A stretch of 64,000 bases of DNA from Macrosoma leucophasiata. Taxonomy: Eukaryota; Arthropoda; Insecta; Lepidoptera; Hedylidae. Both the position numbers and the translations under genes were made by a program. Position 1 is the first letter of the stretch. Every line of letters starts with the position of its first letter. The notes beneath the pieces are model-generated. The model searched no databases. It had not been told where the DNA came from and saw only the letters and a list, made by a program, of their open reading frames with translations. Location of the stretch: positions 22,708,001 to 22,772,000 of the forward strand of contig JAWQUS010000007.1 in NCBI GenBank assembly GCA_036365455.1. The letters run 5' to 3'. Below, piece by piece: positions 28,701 through 41,079 of the stretch.

Positions 28701-28941
28701 ATTCAATTATTTAAAATGTATATTGTAGGTTTTCTGTGGTAGATTTCTTATTTCTTAAACTGGCAGCACTCACAAAACCGCGGTGCGGCGCGCATGTAAA
28801 ATCGAAACACGTGTTTTAAATAAATTAAAATAGAAAGAAATTAAAATTACAAGTATCGCAGTGTTTTACATCGAAAATTATAACACTTCTTGTAATTGTT
28901 GACTACAACTGAGCATACAGATATTGTTTAATGTAAGTTTA

Positions 28942-28968
28942 ATGGTGCAACGCGTGTGGTGGTGGTGA
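28942..28968 (+). promoter_or_regulatory. Nine-codon upstream ORF before La
   Basis: ATG GTG CAA CGC GTG TGG TGG TGG TGA ends one base before the first La ATG (28970). If it is in the mRNA it could lower translation from 28970 or favour the in-frame ATG at 29012. Transcript boundaries are not visible from sequence. Confidence 0.45.
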
Positions 28969-28969
28969 A

Positions 28970-31900
28970 ATGAAACCGACAATTAATGACCAGATTAAAT
29001 TTTCCAGCAAAATGACTGAAGAAAAGGTAGCAGATACTAACGGACAAGAAAACGAAGATAATGAGAAAGAGACGGACAGTGTGGAGGAAGAAGGGGAATT
29101 GGAGAGCGCCATAATTCGTCAGGTGGAGTACTACTTCGGTAAGAAATTGTAAATTTTATGGATTAGCGTCACATTGAGCACGTTGCTTTTATACGCTTTC
29201 GGTTATTCTTTACATATACAATAATATAATTTGTTGACTTTGAGAGTAGAGTTCAGTCAATAAAAACAGCTGTACGCATTTTTCCCCAAAAAGGTGGGTG
29301 GGTATGCAGAGGTTAAAAATGCATTTCCACTTGTCACTCGCCAGGTATGTTTGTACATGATTAAGGGTGAACTCATTTAGTTATATTTTAAGTCCAGTAC
29401 AATATCTGACAAAATGTATGACTTGTATTGTATAGCTTGGCCAGACACTAGCCCCCTTATTCATAAATGTACATTATATACGTTTTAGTTATAGAATGCT
29501 TTGTCTTTGTCAGTTGCATTGTCAAATGTGCAGGATAGAAAAAGACAAAGGAGAGATTAGCAACACTTTAGCTAAAATACGTTTATGAATAAGGGGGTTG
29601 ATATCTAGCTGACCTTTAGGCCCAATAATCAAATATCTGGTGATTACTGATCAGTAGAATTGATTGATACTTGAAGGCAATGAAAATTGATTGCAAGAAA
29701 CGATCTTCATAATTAAAATAATTGCAGATGATATGGAAACCTTACCATTTGCATTTTTCTCACCTTTATAAAAAAAAAATAATATGAGTAAGTCAGATTG
29801 ATTTAGTAATTATAAAATAAAATATGCTTACACTCACAGCCCCACAGTAGGTATAAACCTGTGTTGTGGGTGCCGTTGTGCACATACAACACATACACAA
29901 ACACCCAGACCTGAAACAAATATCTGTAGGCCATACAAATATTTGTCATGGTGCGGGGATCGAACCCGTAACCCTTCGAATCAAACAGTCATCTCACACT
30001 GCTGGACTAACTGAGTCGTCAAAATTATAGTTATCTGATGATGAGACCTCGCCAGCGGGCTCTTGAAGAAGGTCATCTATATAAACGTTTGAATTTAAAA
30101 ATAAAAACAAACTTATGTTTGTATTTTTAAACTCATTCAATTAAAATACATTATATTTAGTGAGTTACCATCATTTCTAACGCTTTTAAGATGGTGATCA
30201 TTTTTTTATTATGAAAACACAAAAATGTATTTTTAAAATGTTTACTCTCATATTTTACTAATACTAATGAAGGCAAATTATGTTACTGAATGAACACTAC
30301 CACAAAAATTTTATCCTGTATTTGTACATGATAATTTCATGTTTTACTGATGTTCTGTTTCATTTCTACTAATTATTCTGTCCATTCCAGGTGACTTGAA
30401 CCTACCCCGTGACAAATTCCTCCGTGAACAAGTTAAACTTGATGATGGATGGGTACCGTTGGATGTCCTGATCAGGTTCAACCGTCTGGCCAAACTATCT
30501 AAGGATACTAAGGTCATAGCTGAAGCACTGAAAAAATCTTCATCAGATTTATTAGAGGTACTTTTTAGGGATTTTTGATATGTAATTTTTTTCAGGCTTA
30601 AATATGCTCTCTATTTCAAATCATTTTATATTCTTTTTTTTTGTAGCAATCTCAGCATAATTTTTTTGAATTCATATTCTTAAATCTGCAAATGTAGTAA
30701 TTGCAAATGGATTGTGATCTATTTGCCGCTAAACGGTAGAAGTTTAGTGCTATCATGTTCCTGTCAGGTAGTACTGTAAAACCCTGTAATTTCTGCCACA
30801 TAGGTATAACAACTTAGACCTCAGAAGTGGCAACACAATTAGGCAACAATATTCACTTACCATCAATTAGGGATATGAAAAAATTATCGATTATATAAAA
30901 ATCGATGAATAATCGATTATTTTTTCTGAATAATCGATTTATTTGTTCGACTTTTTTTCACAATAATAATTGATTTTTAATCGATTTTTATTGTGAAATA
31001 AATCGTATATATCATTAAATATTTCGTTATTCAGTAAAGCGTGTCACTAATATTTTTTTTATTTTCATGCCCGAAGTAAATTGTTTATATTTATTTAGCA
31101 AGTTGTTTCGATGAACAAATGAAGATAATTAATTGTATAAGCTACAAATTTACGATTATTTAAATTTAAACTCTAAAAATCGATTATTTAAAAAAAAAAA
31201 AGAGCTTGGAATTTACGATTTCTAAAAATAAAACTATAAAAATCGATTTTTTTAATAATCGATTTTTTTTAAGGAAGAACCGATTATTTGGAAATTCGAT
31301 TATTCTAGCTTTAAAAATAATCGATTAATAAAAAATCGATTTTTTGTTCGCTAAGTCACATCTCAATCACACACTATACAGTTCACACATCAATGTGAAC
31401 TGTATAGTTGTATGCCACTTCACATCATAATAAAAACCATCACATTGAACTACAACTAATGAAGATGAATCATCTATGTTTTACTTCTTATTTATACTTA
31501 AATATAATTATTCTAATATAAATGTTAACTGTCTAAGTAGCCTAGTGGTAGCAGAACACTACTACTACGCTGGGGTCCGAGGTTCGATTCCTGGGCAGAG
31601 GGCTGTCAGAGATAATGGTGTAAAGTCCTTTATCTCTGATTCTATTGGTATTCTTCCATTTTCTAGAAATTTCCCAGTACTTAAAAGTTTGGTAATGTAC
31701 CCGGAGATGTCAACAGGCTCGCGACCTGTTACATGGGCCAAAACGTAACCGGCGAATCATGGGTATTTGCATGTATGCTTGAATGCATGCATTACCTCTG
31801 CCTACCCCTTCGGGGATTACAGGCGTGAATTTACATTACGTTTAAATATAATAATTATTAAATACTTTTTCTTTGTCAATCCAACATATATACTAAGGAA

Positions 31901-34840
31901 ATTGCCCTATGTACTAGTTTTCAAAAATAGACATTTTATAGTCTTATTATTATTTTGTAAACAGATTTCTGATGATAATAAGAAAGTGCGAAGGAACCCT
32001 GAGATGATGGTGCCAGAATTTAACGAAGAACGACGCAAAGAACTTTCTTCCCGAACCATTTACGCGAAGGGTTTCCCCAAGGATAGCAATTTGGACGATC
32101 TCCTTAAATTCTTCAAGCAGTACGAGGTGGTTGAAAATGTAGTCATGAGAAGATACCTCGATCGCCAGAAAAAGGAAAGGCTTTTCAAAGGATCTGTATT
32201 TGTTACCTTTAAAACAAAGGAACAGGTAAATAATATCCTAACAACTTGTTTTTAAATATAAAGTCAACTAGCTGTTGCCCGCGGCTTCGCCTGCGTGGTT
32301 AGCGTTTTAAAATAACTCAAAGTCAGCTCTATCTCTGTACCAAATTTAATTGAAATTGGTTGAATTGTTTGGACATGAAAAGGTAACAGACAGACAGAGT
32401 TACTTTCGCATTTATAATATTAATGGGGATTATAATTTATAAAAATTTGATACCAGTACCAGTAGATATGCATTAAGATTTTTGGTATTTGTTTACGTGT
32501 CTAGGCTTGAGTGGGGTTCACATACCATCAACACAAACTGCACATGTGATTAAATTTTTAAATTTTTTACTTGTGGTAGAGCTCCAGTGACGGTGCTCGC
32601 GCGCGTAGGCACCACCGCATTACCTAATATACTTGCCGCTAAATGGTAGTGTTCAGCACTATCGTGTTCCGGTCAGGTGGTAATGTACGGCCCTGTAATT
32701 TCCGGCACAGAAGCATAACACCTTAGGCCTCAGGAGTGGCAACGCATCTGCATTTTGACCTTGGTCTTTGTGTGAGTGTCTATAGGCTGCAGTCATCACT
32801 TAACATCAATGTGAACGGCATGCATGTTTGCACTTCCACAACATAAAAAAAAAAAAAAAAAAATGTCATCATGTCTTTCATAAAATGCATTCATTATAAT
32901 GATCTTGAATGCTTCATTGTAACTTCATATCCTGTTGCTTTATAAGGCACCAGGGGTGCGACCGCCTATCGACTTTGCTGACGTCATTGTCATTGCTTTC
33001 AAATCTTCATGTCGATTTTTAGCTCCTTTATAAGCAGTAGTGATAATCTGATCGTTTTTCTAGCTTTCGTCGGTGAGAAACGAGCGATAATGGTACATTA
33101 TATCGGATATTGTTATTTAGTTAAAGAAAGAATCGACATGAAAATTTGACAGCAATGACAACGACAATAGCAATGTCGTTAGGCGGTCGCAGCCCAGGAT
33201 TTGATGTTTCGTTTATTGGTGTTTGTTGGGTCAGTTAGTAGTAAATGATTATTTTTATAATTTCAGGCTGAGAAATTTATTGAACTAAAAGACATAAAGT
33301 ACAATGACGCACCACTGCTGATACTGTGGCAGGAAAACTATTTCCAACAGAAACAAGAGGAGTATGCCAGTAAGAAAGAGAAGAGAGACAAAAAAAATAA
33401 AGCCAGAGAAGTAAGTAGACAAGTTTCGCTAAAGGGCCGTCCATTAAAAAATACGTCACGCCAAAATAAGCCTTTTGTGACCCCCTCCCCTCTATTGTCA
33501 CGCTGTATGACAATTTCTGTGGCTCCCCTTTAAAATATTACGTCACAAAAACTAAGACTCCTCCCCCCTGAATAAGACATTTTTTTTAATAATAGGCTAA
33601 CAAATTACATATTATTTTTAAATATTTTAATGAACTGCGAACGTCACATTGCCGTGGATCCTCCGTCTGTTACATATTGTCACGCTCAGCGGGACCTTTG
33701 CCCCTCTTGTATGCGAACAGATTTTATGAATTGCCCCTAATAGTTATTGACTATACTATGGAGATCAGTAGTTGGTATAGTGATAGTAGGTCATTTTTAT
33801 GAACTTGAGGTATGTTTTGATTTCTTGAGGAATGTTTTCGTTGTAATGTGCTCCAACACTGGTTACTCAAGGTTTCCTATCATTTTGAAAATATTTTTTA
33901 CAGGGTAGAGAAGAGAAAAAAGATAAGGAAGAGTTCAAACTCCCTACAGGCACTGTGGTCAAGTTCAGCGAATGCGATGATAAGATTTCCCGGGAAGATG
34001 TCAAAACGGCAATCTTAGCTGTTGATGGTGGTAAGATATTAAACTTTATTTAACTCTTTTTAATTTCTTCCTTTTCTATCTATACTATGTGGAATACTTA
34101 CGCATTTTGGAATTTTCCATAAAATATTTGGGTTAAGAAACATCATTTTTCGATTAAAGTATAAATAAAGTACAAATGTCCTCCTTCCTCCCCCCTAAAT
34201 GTATTTGTATTCGAGAAAAAATTTATGGTAGTAGTATAATTATAATGAAGTTAAAAGGAAAACTGGACCGATTTATATTATAATATGCATTTGAAAAACA
34301 GAATCTTACATTTACGCAGATTTTACTGAAAACGAATCATGACTGTTACACAAATGTATCATTTATTACAATCAAAATAGAATACATTCATAACCGACTT
34401 AAAACAAAGCGGTGAAGCGAGTATTGATTCAGTTTGGTTTTGCCAACAAACCCCAAATTATTGCTTTTAAAAACCAAGCATATAAATTCCAATATGTATT
34501 ATCAATTGTTTCAGACCACGAGGTAGCATACATAGACTTCAAAGTCGGCGACGCGCAAGGCTTTGTGCGTTTCGCTAAAGAGGACACAGCGAAAACATTT
34601 TCTGAGAAATTGACTGATGGCAAACTAAAAATTGGTGAAACAGACGTTGTATTCAAGGTATTAGAAGGCGAAGAAGAAAAGACTTATCTAGATAATACTA
34701 TCGAAGAAATGTCTAAACGACGAAGGAGTATGAAGAATAACAAATACAAGGGGAAACAGAATTTCAAAGGGAAACATGGCAGGAAACGGAAACAAGATGA
34801 CTCTGATGAGGCGCCTGCCTCCAAAGTTAAAGCTAATTAG
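28970..34840 (+). CDS. La: La protein (La autoantigen homologue), six exons, 397 residues
   Basis: Binds 3'-oligo(U) ends of RNA polymerase III transcripts, protecting and folding them in the nucleus. Exons: 28970-29138, 30391-30557, 31965-32225, 33267-33410, 33904-34030, 34515-34840; all borders are AG/GT and frame is kept at each junction. The La motif spans exons 1-2 ([17 protein letters not shown], from about residue 50). RRM1 follows in exons 3-4 ([17 protein letters not shown]) and the C-terminal xRRM in exons 5-6 ([19 protein letters not shown]). A lysine/arginine-rich tail (KHGRKRKQ) is a likely nuclear signal. The length matches insect La. Two in-frame starts exist; the one at 29012 (CAAAATGACT) has the better insect start context, so the first 14 residues may be untranslated. 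Introns contain SINE-1, SINE-2, FamA and three MITEs. Confidence 0.95.
29452..29597. mobile_element. 146-bp MITE, inverted copy of 22748-22892
   Basis: Begins CCCCCTTATTCATAAATGTA and ends CGTTTATGAATAAGGGGG. In La intron 1. Confidence 0.75.
29826..30022 (-). mobile_element. SINE-2 copy in La intron 1
   Basis: Very similar to 13781-13978 over the whole length, with B box GGGTTCGATCCCCGCACC on the minus strand. Confidence 0.75.
30715..30850 (+). repeat. Degraded FamA fragment
   Basis: TTGCCGCTAAACGGTAGAAG, TGTTCCTGTCAGGTAGTA and GGCAACACAATT keep the FamA order. In La intron 2; followed to 31350 by an ATCGAT-rich low-complexity stretch. Confidence 0.5.
31537..31840 (+). mobile_element. SINE-1 copy in La intron 2
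   Basis: Head TAGCCTAGTGGTAGCAGAAC..GAGGTTCGATTCCTGG; body GATGTCAACAGGCTCGCGAC; 3' end CTACCCCTTCGGGGATTACA. It ends 125 bp before the exon-3 acceptor. Confidence 0.75.
32271..32440 (+). repeat. FamC tail in La intron 3
   Basis: AGCTGTTGCCCGCGGCTTCG through GGTAACAGACAGACAGAG and TTATAATATTAATGGGG. Starts 45 bp after the exon-3 donor. Confidence 0.65.
32570..32862 (+). mobile_element. FamA copy with about 20-A tail, La intron 3
   Basis: Full layout from GTGGTAGAGCTCCAGTGACG to CTTCCACAACATA followed by the A run. One of the most complete copies. Confidence 0.7.
32950..33190. mobile_element. 240-bp MITE with about 65-bp terminal inverted repeats
   Basis: GGGGTGCGACCGCCTATCGA and TCATTGTCATTGC blocks at the left are inverted at the right (AATGTCGTTAGGCGGTCGCA; GACAGCAATGACAACGACAA). 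It ends 80 bp before La exon 4. Intact relative of 7025-7540. Confidence 0.75.
33433..33739. mobile_element. Degenerate MITE in La intron 4
   Basis: AGGGCCGTCCATTAAAAAAT at the left and AGATTTTATGAATTGCCCCT at the right resemble the termini of 15878-16216. It contains CCCCTCCCCTCTATTGTCAC-like runs. Starts 22 bp after the exon-4 donor. Confidence 0.55.
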
Positions 34841-35769
34841 GAATATTTAATAGCATTTTTCTCTATATAGGTATCGGCAGAGATGTTGAATTATTGTTGT
34901 ATGAGAGATTAGTGTGAATGCCAATAATTGGAGAATTCATCAAGTCTATTATTACTATATTTAATGTTTGTAATACCTAACTAGCTACCGTGATCCAAAA
35001 GCTTGGAGGTTGTTTTCCAACGGAACGAGCCTGTCAAGGAAGATCATCTATGTAACATGTTACTTGAGTTATGTAAGCTGAAAACATACTTTTGGAAGAG
35101 ACTGATGGATTCAACTGATAAGTTTGCACAGAACATCCAGTGGCCCAGATTTGCACTTGTCCGATTGTGTGCACAGCATAGAGGAATAGTAGCTAGTTTA
35201 TCGTCCAGTATGCGCTGGTATTAAATAATCGATTTTTCAGTCGAAAACTCGATTTTCTGATTAATCGGATCTCAGATTGACATGTCATTCTGGAAAAACT
35301 TTTTACTGAAATTCTAATCATTGTTGGACCTAAAATATGTGAAAGTTATATTTTCAAATTGTCGTTTTATTTTCAGCGCTACGAGAAGCAATATTTGTTT
35401 TTTAACTTTATTTATTGTAAGTACGATTTAACAAAAATTTTCAATTAGCGTACACTGTGACAAAAGAATTTGTTTATCTTTATTAATTCAAGCAAGGCGC
35501 TTGAAATCTATGCCGATACGTATATTTATAGAAAACAAAGTAATCATGGCGCTAATTGTTATTGCCAATATGTTAAATTAAGTGTACAATGTATAAGAGT
35601 TATTTGTAATTCATTCTATTACGTATGTACGTATATGCAGATGTTTCACGTTATTTATAGGCTGTATTACAGTTTTACTAAGTATAACTGGGCCACAGTT
35701 CCTTATAACTTTTCCAGTCTATTAAAGTATATTTGAAATATATATATTTTTTTATTTTGATACAATAAA
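34841..35769 (+). other. La 3' UTR, ending near the AATAAA at 35764
   Basis: No recognised coding sequence follows the stop. The first AATAAA after it is at 35764-35769. The ORFs at 35003-35224 and 35470-35736 have no recognisable domain. Confidence 0.4.
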
Positions 35770-36190
35770 TTGAAATATTTGTACCCAAGTGACTTATGCT
35801 GGCTACACAGCTTGTGTTATTGTACGCACTATACATAACAGCCGGTTGCATCGCGGCTACCCTCTCCCGCGGCTAACCGCTCGCTAGTGCGTTAGGGCGC
35901 TTAGTGCCTTACAAAAGGAAAAAGGCAAAGAAGGCAAGTTATCTTCTAGACTTCGGAAAGATTGGAACACCTGTATTTCAAATGCATTGTTTGCATCATT
36001 TGGAACTCTAACATTATTGCTCTCTGTTTAGCGCGTTCATGTCGCTTGAGTGATTGAGTGTGACCGCATGACCGCAACCGAGACACTTGACATTTGAAAC
36101 ATTTTAATCTGAATCAGTTAGCGAAGCGAGAGAGCGAGATATCAATACAATATTAAGCAAGTGAGAGTGCGATACCAAATGAGATGATAT
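35770..36190. other. No gene recognised
   Basis: 35835-35900 is GC-rich (CCCGCGGCTAACCGCTCGC). Nothing identified. Confidence 0.3.
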
Positions 36191-36194
36191 TTTG

Positions 36195-36489
36195 TTACTG
36201 GTGGTAGAGCTCCAGTGACGGAGCTCGCGGGCGTAGGTACCACCGCATTACCTAATATACTTGCCGCTAAATGGTGTGTTCAACACTATCGTGTTCCGGT
36301 CAGGTGGTAATGTACGGCTCTGTAATTTCCGGCACAGAGGCATAACACCTAATGCCTCAGGAGTGGCCGCGCATCTGCATTTTGACGTCTGGTCATTGTG
36401 TGGGTGTCTATAGGCTGCAGTCATCACTTAACATCAATGTGAACTGAACGCTTGTTTGCCACTTATATTAAATTAAAAAAAAAACATTC
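36195..36489 (+). mobile_element. FamA copy, nearly full length
   Basis: GGTGGTAGAGCTCCAGTGAC at the start and a ten-A tail at about 36489, with all internal FamA blocks present. Confidence 0.7.
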
Positions 36490-37600
36490 CGTTGCGCCTA
36501 TATAGTACCTTATGCACGTAATATTAACGACTATGGCGTTTGTAAGACGAATAAATTAAGAGCGTTTTTTGTTTGCATTATTTTGCTTTTATGAGCAGAG
36601 TCGTTTGTTTTGGGCTTTCGCCACAGTAGATCTTTGACGCAATGTGGCAAATGTTCGAAATGATACACATACAAATATTCGAAACAGTTTAGTGTTTCAG
36701 ATACTTCAGATGCTAATGTTCCTATCACAAAGGTGATACCTTTCTCCCACGCCTATTATCTTCATCATCAACAAAGATACCGAAGTCTGAGAATATGTAA
36801 TAATACTACGTATAGAATGTTCACTTCGACGTCTCGCCCGATTTCTCCGCCTCACCCGATTTCTCCGCCTCACCCATGGGCGCCCCTCTTATGGGCGACG
36901 TTTGGTATTCTCTACGTGCTACGGACACAGGTGCATGCGTAAATACACGTCACTGATTGATGTCTGTAATAGAGACCAAATTAAGCGTTTGTATGGAATC
37001 TTGGCGGAGTGTCCGCGGTGTGATGAATCCACGTTTTCATGTATAACATCGTGGAAATCTGAGTTCGTGGAATATGGCGAAAGTTTTATCCTAAGGTCTG
37101 GTTCCGCTCCAAGTCAGTTTCTATATTTATTTAAGTAAACTAGTTTTGAACTCTGCTTCACATGCATAAAAACAAAAGGCAAAATAAGTTTCGGTAGATA
37201 GAAGGTAATGTTTTTAAAACAAGGCTGGAATGTCGCCGGCGGCTTGCGACCCGGCAAATGGGAAACGCTGATCTGAAAAAGTGATCAGGATATAAATGAA
37301 TACCGGACTGGAGGTTTTTTCGGGACATGCATCACTAGCATTAATATGCGTAGGTTTCACCGTTTGGTTCACAATGCAGACTTACAAAAGTAAAACAGAT
37401 TACGCCTTAAATTGTTAAGTACCAACACAGCAGTGATCGTACAGAACGTACTCGGAAATGGATTAACAAACACATCCAATTTCCTCATAGTCGCTAAACC
37501 GCTCAACAAACCAGTCAGTGATGGCTGGAGCGCCTTCTGCGCTCGCCGGATTGCCTGGTGAAGTAGACTAGTGCCCGTCTCAGAGACGTGCCGCCTACAT
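36490..37600. other. No gene recognised
   Basis: ORFs of 60-107 residues exist on both strands (36531-36728 minus, 36733-37138 plus, 37369-37692 minus) with no family recognised. An imperfect GATTTCTCCGCCTCACCC pair is repeated at 36838-36876. Confidence 0.3.
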
Positions 37601-37740
37601 ATCGCCTCTTTACAAGAATAATGTGACATTTCATCTAAATCGTTCTTTATGAAATGCAACATTATTCCTACAAGAATAACGTGACATTTCATCTAAATCG
37701 TTTTATATGAAATGTCACATTATTCTTGTAAAGAAGCGAT
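37601..37740. repeat. 140-bp nested inverted repeat
   Basis: Arms 37601-37634 and 37707-37740 are inverted complements at 33 of 34 positions. Inside, a roughly 60-bp unit (AAGAATAATGTGACATTTCA..ATGAAATG) occurs twice in tandem, and each unit is itself a partial hairpin. Confidence 0.8.
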
Positions 37741-37989
37741 ATGTCCGTCCTAAAAAGAGACCGTGATGGTGCCCCTCCTGCCTCCCTAAAATCAGTGACG
37801 ATTACGAATACACGATTATGCCTAGATACGATAAATTTAAGTTCATTTAAAAAATATCGGTTTTCACTAGGCAGGTACGTCATTGAATTTTCCTTAACAC
37901 AGTGACAGAACCCGTAGTTAACCATGGGGTACTAAACCAGTTTTTCCATATTTGTCTGATTTATCCACCTGCCGGACGTAAGTAACCTC

Positions 37990-38252
37990 ATTATCATACT
38001 TTAAGAAGAAGCTCGCAGGCACCACTGCATTACCTAATATACTTTCCGTTAAATGGTAGTGTTCAGGTGGTAATGTACGGCCCTGTAATTTTCGGCCCAA
38101 AGGCATAACATCTTAGGCCTCTTGAGTGGTAACGCATCTGCATTTTGACCTTGGTCTTTGTGTGAGTGTCTATAGGTCTATAGCTTGCAATCGTCACTTA
38201 ACATCAATATGAACTGCATGCTTGTTTGCCACATCCATTACATAAAAAAAAT
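37990..38252 (+). mobile_element. FamA copy
   Basis: From CAGGCACCACTGCATTACC through GTGTCTATAGGTCTATAGCT (a short local duplication) to ACATAAAAAAA. The immediate 5' start is missing. Confidence 0.65.
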
Positions 38253-38257
38253 AATTT

Positions 38258-38460
38258 CAGCCTAAATACGTCCACTGCTGGACAAAAGCCTCATCCAAAG
38301 ATTGCCACAACGAACTATTTTGGGCCGTGAGCCGCCTTCATCCTGCGGTACCACGCAACCTTCAGGTGCAGGTCGTGCGTTCACCTCATGGGGGACTTGC
38401 CTACGCTTCGTCGACGACCGTCAGTTCTTCCAGCGATATGTCATGCCCTCTGCCACTTGA
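38258..38460 (-). repeat. RTE LINE 3' end, minus strand
   Basis: TACGTCCACTGCTGGACAAA is the inverse of the RTE C-terminal codons, followed by inverse CGCCTTCATCC..CGTGCGTTCACCTCATGGGG sequence. No intact ORF. Confidence 0.5.
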
Positions 38461-38756
38461 AAGTAGGTTACTTTGGTTTTCTGATTAGATATTTTTTTTC
38501 GAGTTCTGGTCCTGAAGATGGCGGTGGCGGTTTCGTATGTTTCTCAGCAGCTCTATGTATGTGCCAAGTTGACTACCCAATTTGGTGCATGCCTCTAAAC
38601 ACTCTAAAGCAGGGTTTCCCAACCTTTATTTTGCCGAGCCTCCCCGAGACAAAAATAATGTTTTCATGCCCCCCCCCCCTTTAAGTAAGTTTCAACAAAA
38701 ATTAGGATCGCACATTTTTTCATTAATTAAATTATTCAATTTTAAGTATTCAAATA

Positions 38757-39167
38757 TTTTTTTTTTTTTTTTATTATGGCATCGCTATTACGCATATTGC
38801 CAGTGTCAAGTAAAACGATATTTCGTATTTATTTAAGCAGCGTCAAAGTTAGTATAATATCAAGTATAATATGTAAGTATCAAGTATATAAGTTATCAAG
38901 TATAATATATGTCAGTCAAGTGAGTTACAGTCAAGTTAAGTCGAGTAAAGCGATGGCTACTTTACCAGAACATTTACATTGAAGTTTTGGAGGCAACCTG
39001 AAAGGTCGTGTTTTCGCACTGTTATTCTATTTGACTATACACGGGCACTGTAATAAACCTATATCAAACAAAATGCCACCAATTTTATTCAATATAACTT
39101 AAAAATACACCAAGAAAATGAAATAAAATAAGAGCACCATACGCCTCTTTCAAGGTTCCCGCCAAAA
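38757..39167 (-). mobile_element. FamB retroposon with 13-bp target duplication
   Basis: AAGTATTCAAATA occurs at 38744-38756 and 39168-39180. The T run after the left flank is the poly(A) tail of a minus-strand element. The element is 411 bp and has an extra repetitive CAAGTATA..AAGT segment relative to the other copies. It is inserted in the hAT composite. Confidence 0.8.
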
Positions 39168-39198
39168 AAGTATTCAAATAGGTTGAATACAGATACAA

Positions 39199-40712
39199 TT
39201 AGGGATTGCAATCCCGTAATGTGGGATCCCGCAATCCCGTGGGATCCCGCGCCTTTTATCAATCAATCTGGTGGATCCCGCACCTTCAAAACGCGGATCC
39301 GCGGATCCCGCAAATTTAAATTAGCTGCTGAAACGTTCGTGAAGTTTCGCGAAAAAGCACAAATTCATTCTAATTCTCATTATTAATAAGATTGATTTGA
39401 TTACCTTACCTATTTTTAGATGTAAGGTTAAAATTAAATAAAACTTGATGCCAAACATTTTAAAAATCAAGGTGTTATAAAACTGATTTGATTACTAAAT
39501 ATTTCTTACTTACTTATTTAATATTTTGTCAGAATTTGTTGCAATAGTATAAGAGACATATTTTAAAGAAGGAAAACCGCGAAGCAGGTATCACAAAACT
39601 TTTTGTTTAAGATATTTATGACAGCAAAATTGTCATTGTGTGTAATCCAACTTTATTAAAATACCATGATGGGCGTCGTGCATGCGTGATAAAAGTATTC
39701 TTTTTAATTTGTTGTTATTATAATTTCGTATTCCATTCGTTTTGTGTTATTGACCACTACTTATTTAGGTCTTTTATAGGAGACGTTTTAGAAAACGCAA
39801 ATATGTTGCTAATTACTGTTATGTAATTAAAAAAAAGAATTGTTTTAAACCTTATATTTGAAAATAATACAGTATTGTATAAGTATCATTAGTTTTCGGA
39901 ATAAAAATCGTCATTTCTGAACTTTTTGCTTAAAACTCACCAAAAAAACCCATTTAAATTCCTTCTGTCTAATGGTTAAAAAAATGTACTATATCAAAAC
40001 TTGATTTTTATAAAACCTGTCTAGTGCGTGTCGGGCCACGCGCATTGTAGGGTTCCGTAGTTTTTGGGTTTGAATAATGTAATGAAAAAAAAAATATTTT
40101 CCATGGAGTTCTTCAAAATTTTCGAGTAAAATACATTTGAGCGACTATTACTTACAAACTTGCTAAAGCCAACTGAAGTGTGATAGTTTTCCTTTTAATT
40201 TCATTATAATAATATGTAGCTACTATTGTACGTTTGAATTTCTAACAACAACCGTTTAGTTGGTAGAGGAGGAGGGACACTTGACTCTAATGAAAATTGG
40301 CACTTTTAAGCTCATTAAGTCAAGAATTGTTAATAAAATCGAAAAATGATATTACCACATCCCTAACATTTTTGAAACCACACTATACAGAAAACGAATA
40401 ATAAAACAATTATCCGCGCCTTACATGTAGGGGAGGTGCCCTAAATATTTCTTTTTTTTTTCATGTTTTAATTCTACTTTTTTGTCGGCGCGATCAAGGT
40501 GTATATTTGTACCAAATTTCTAGTCTCTGTAACCAGTAGTTTTTGCGCTAAACCGCGGACGGACAGACAGACGGACATGGCGAAACTATAAGGGTTCCTT
40601 GTTTACTACAGAACCCTAAATAACCTGCAGAATAACAAAATTTCTAAAATGCGGGATCCGCGCGGGATTGGTCAATCCCGCGGGATTGAAGAAGCTGCGG
40701 TATTGCATATAT
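39199..40712. mobile_element. Element with GGGATCCCGC sub-terminal repeats (approximate ends)
   Basis: The left end AGGGATTGCAATCCCG is followed by several GTGGGATCCCGC boxes. The right end near 40650-40710 has GCGGGATCCGCGCGGGATTG and inverted equivalents. Probably another hAT-like non-autonomous element; no target duplication could be fixed. Interrupted by the repeat at 40010-40620. Confidence 0.45.
40010..40620 (+). repeat. Interspersed repeat with inverted ends
   Basis: Starts CCTGTCTAGTGCGTGTCGGG..TAGGGTTCCGTAG and ends GGTTCCTTGTTTACTACAGAACCCTA, so the terminal TAGGGTTCCGTAG/CTACAGAACCCTA is inverted. Pieces recur at 19860-20130, 26690-26800 and 27890-28160. Confidence 0.6.
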
Positions 40713-41079
40713 AATTATATGTATTCAATATATAATTATAAGGATAATGAACGAAAGAACACGTTTGAAAATCATTAAGTACTTTCAAATTTACATTTTT
40801 TATCAGTCAATCAATCAACAAGCTATTACCGTCCACAGATGGAGGCCTCTTTCAGGTCGCGCCACAAATCTCTATCCCCCTAAAGTTGTCAGTACGAAGA
40901 CTCTTACACTACGACGGACAAGACGTTGCCTCTGGGAAACGTCTGCTCCAACAATTGTCGGGCAGATATAACCGACCTACTGCCACTTCAATGTGCTAAT
41001 CCTATGTCAATAACTGGCTTTGCCTTTGATTATTGCTCCGTGACATAATTATAAATACCAACCATTAGCGCGGCTCTCA

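Noticed and set aside
28942..28970. The upstream ORF as the true La N terminus
   Set aside because: It ends in TGA before 28970 and is in a different frame from La.
34412..34515. Upstream start of the 142-residue ORF at the La 3' end
   Set aside because: The part before 34515 is intron; a TTTCAG acceptor at 34509-34514 and the frame from exon 5 define the true exon.
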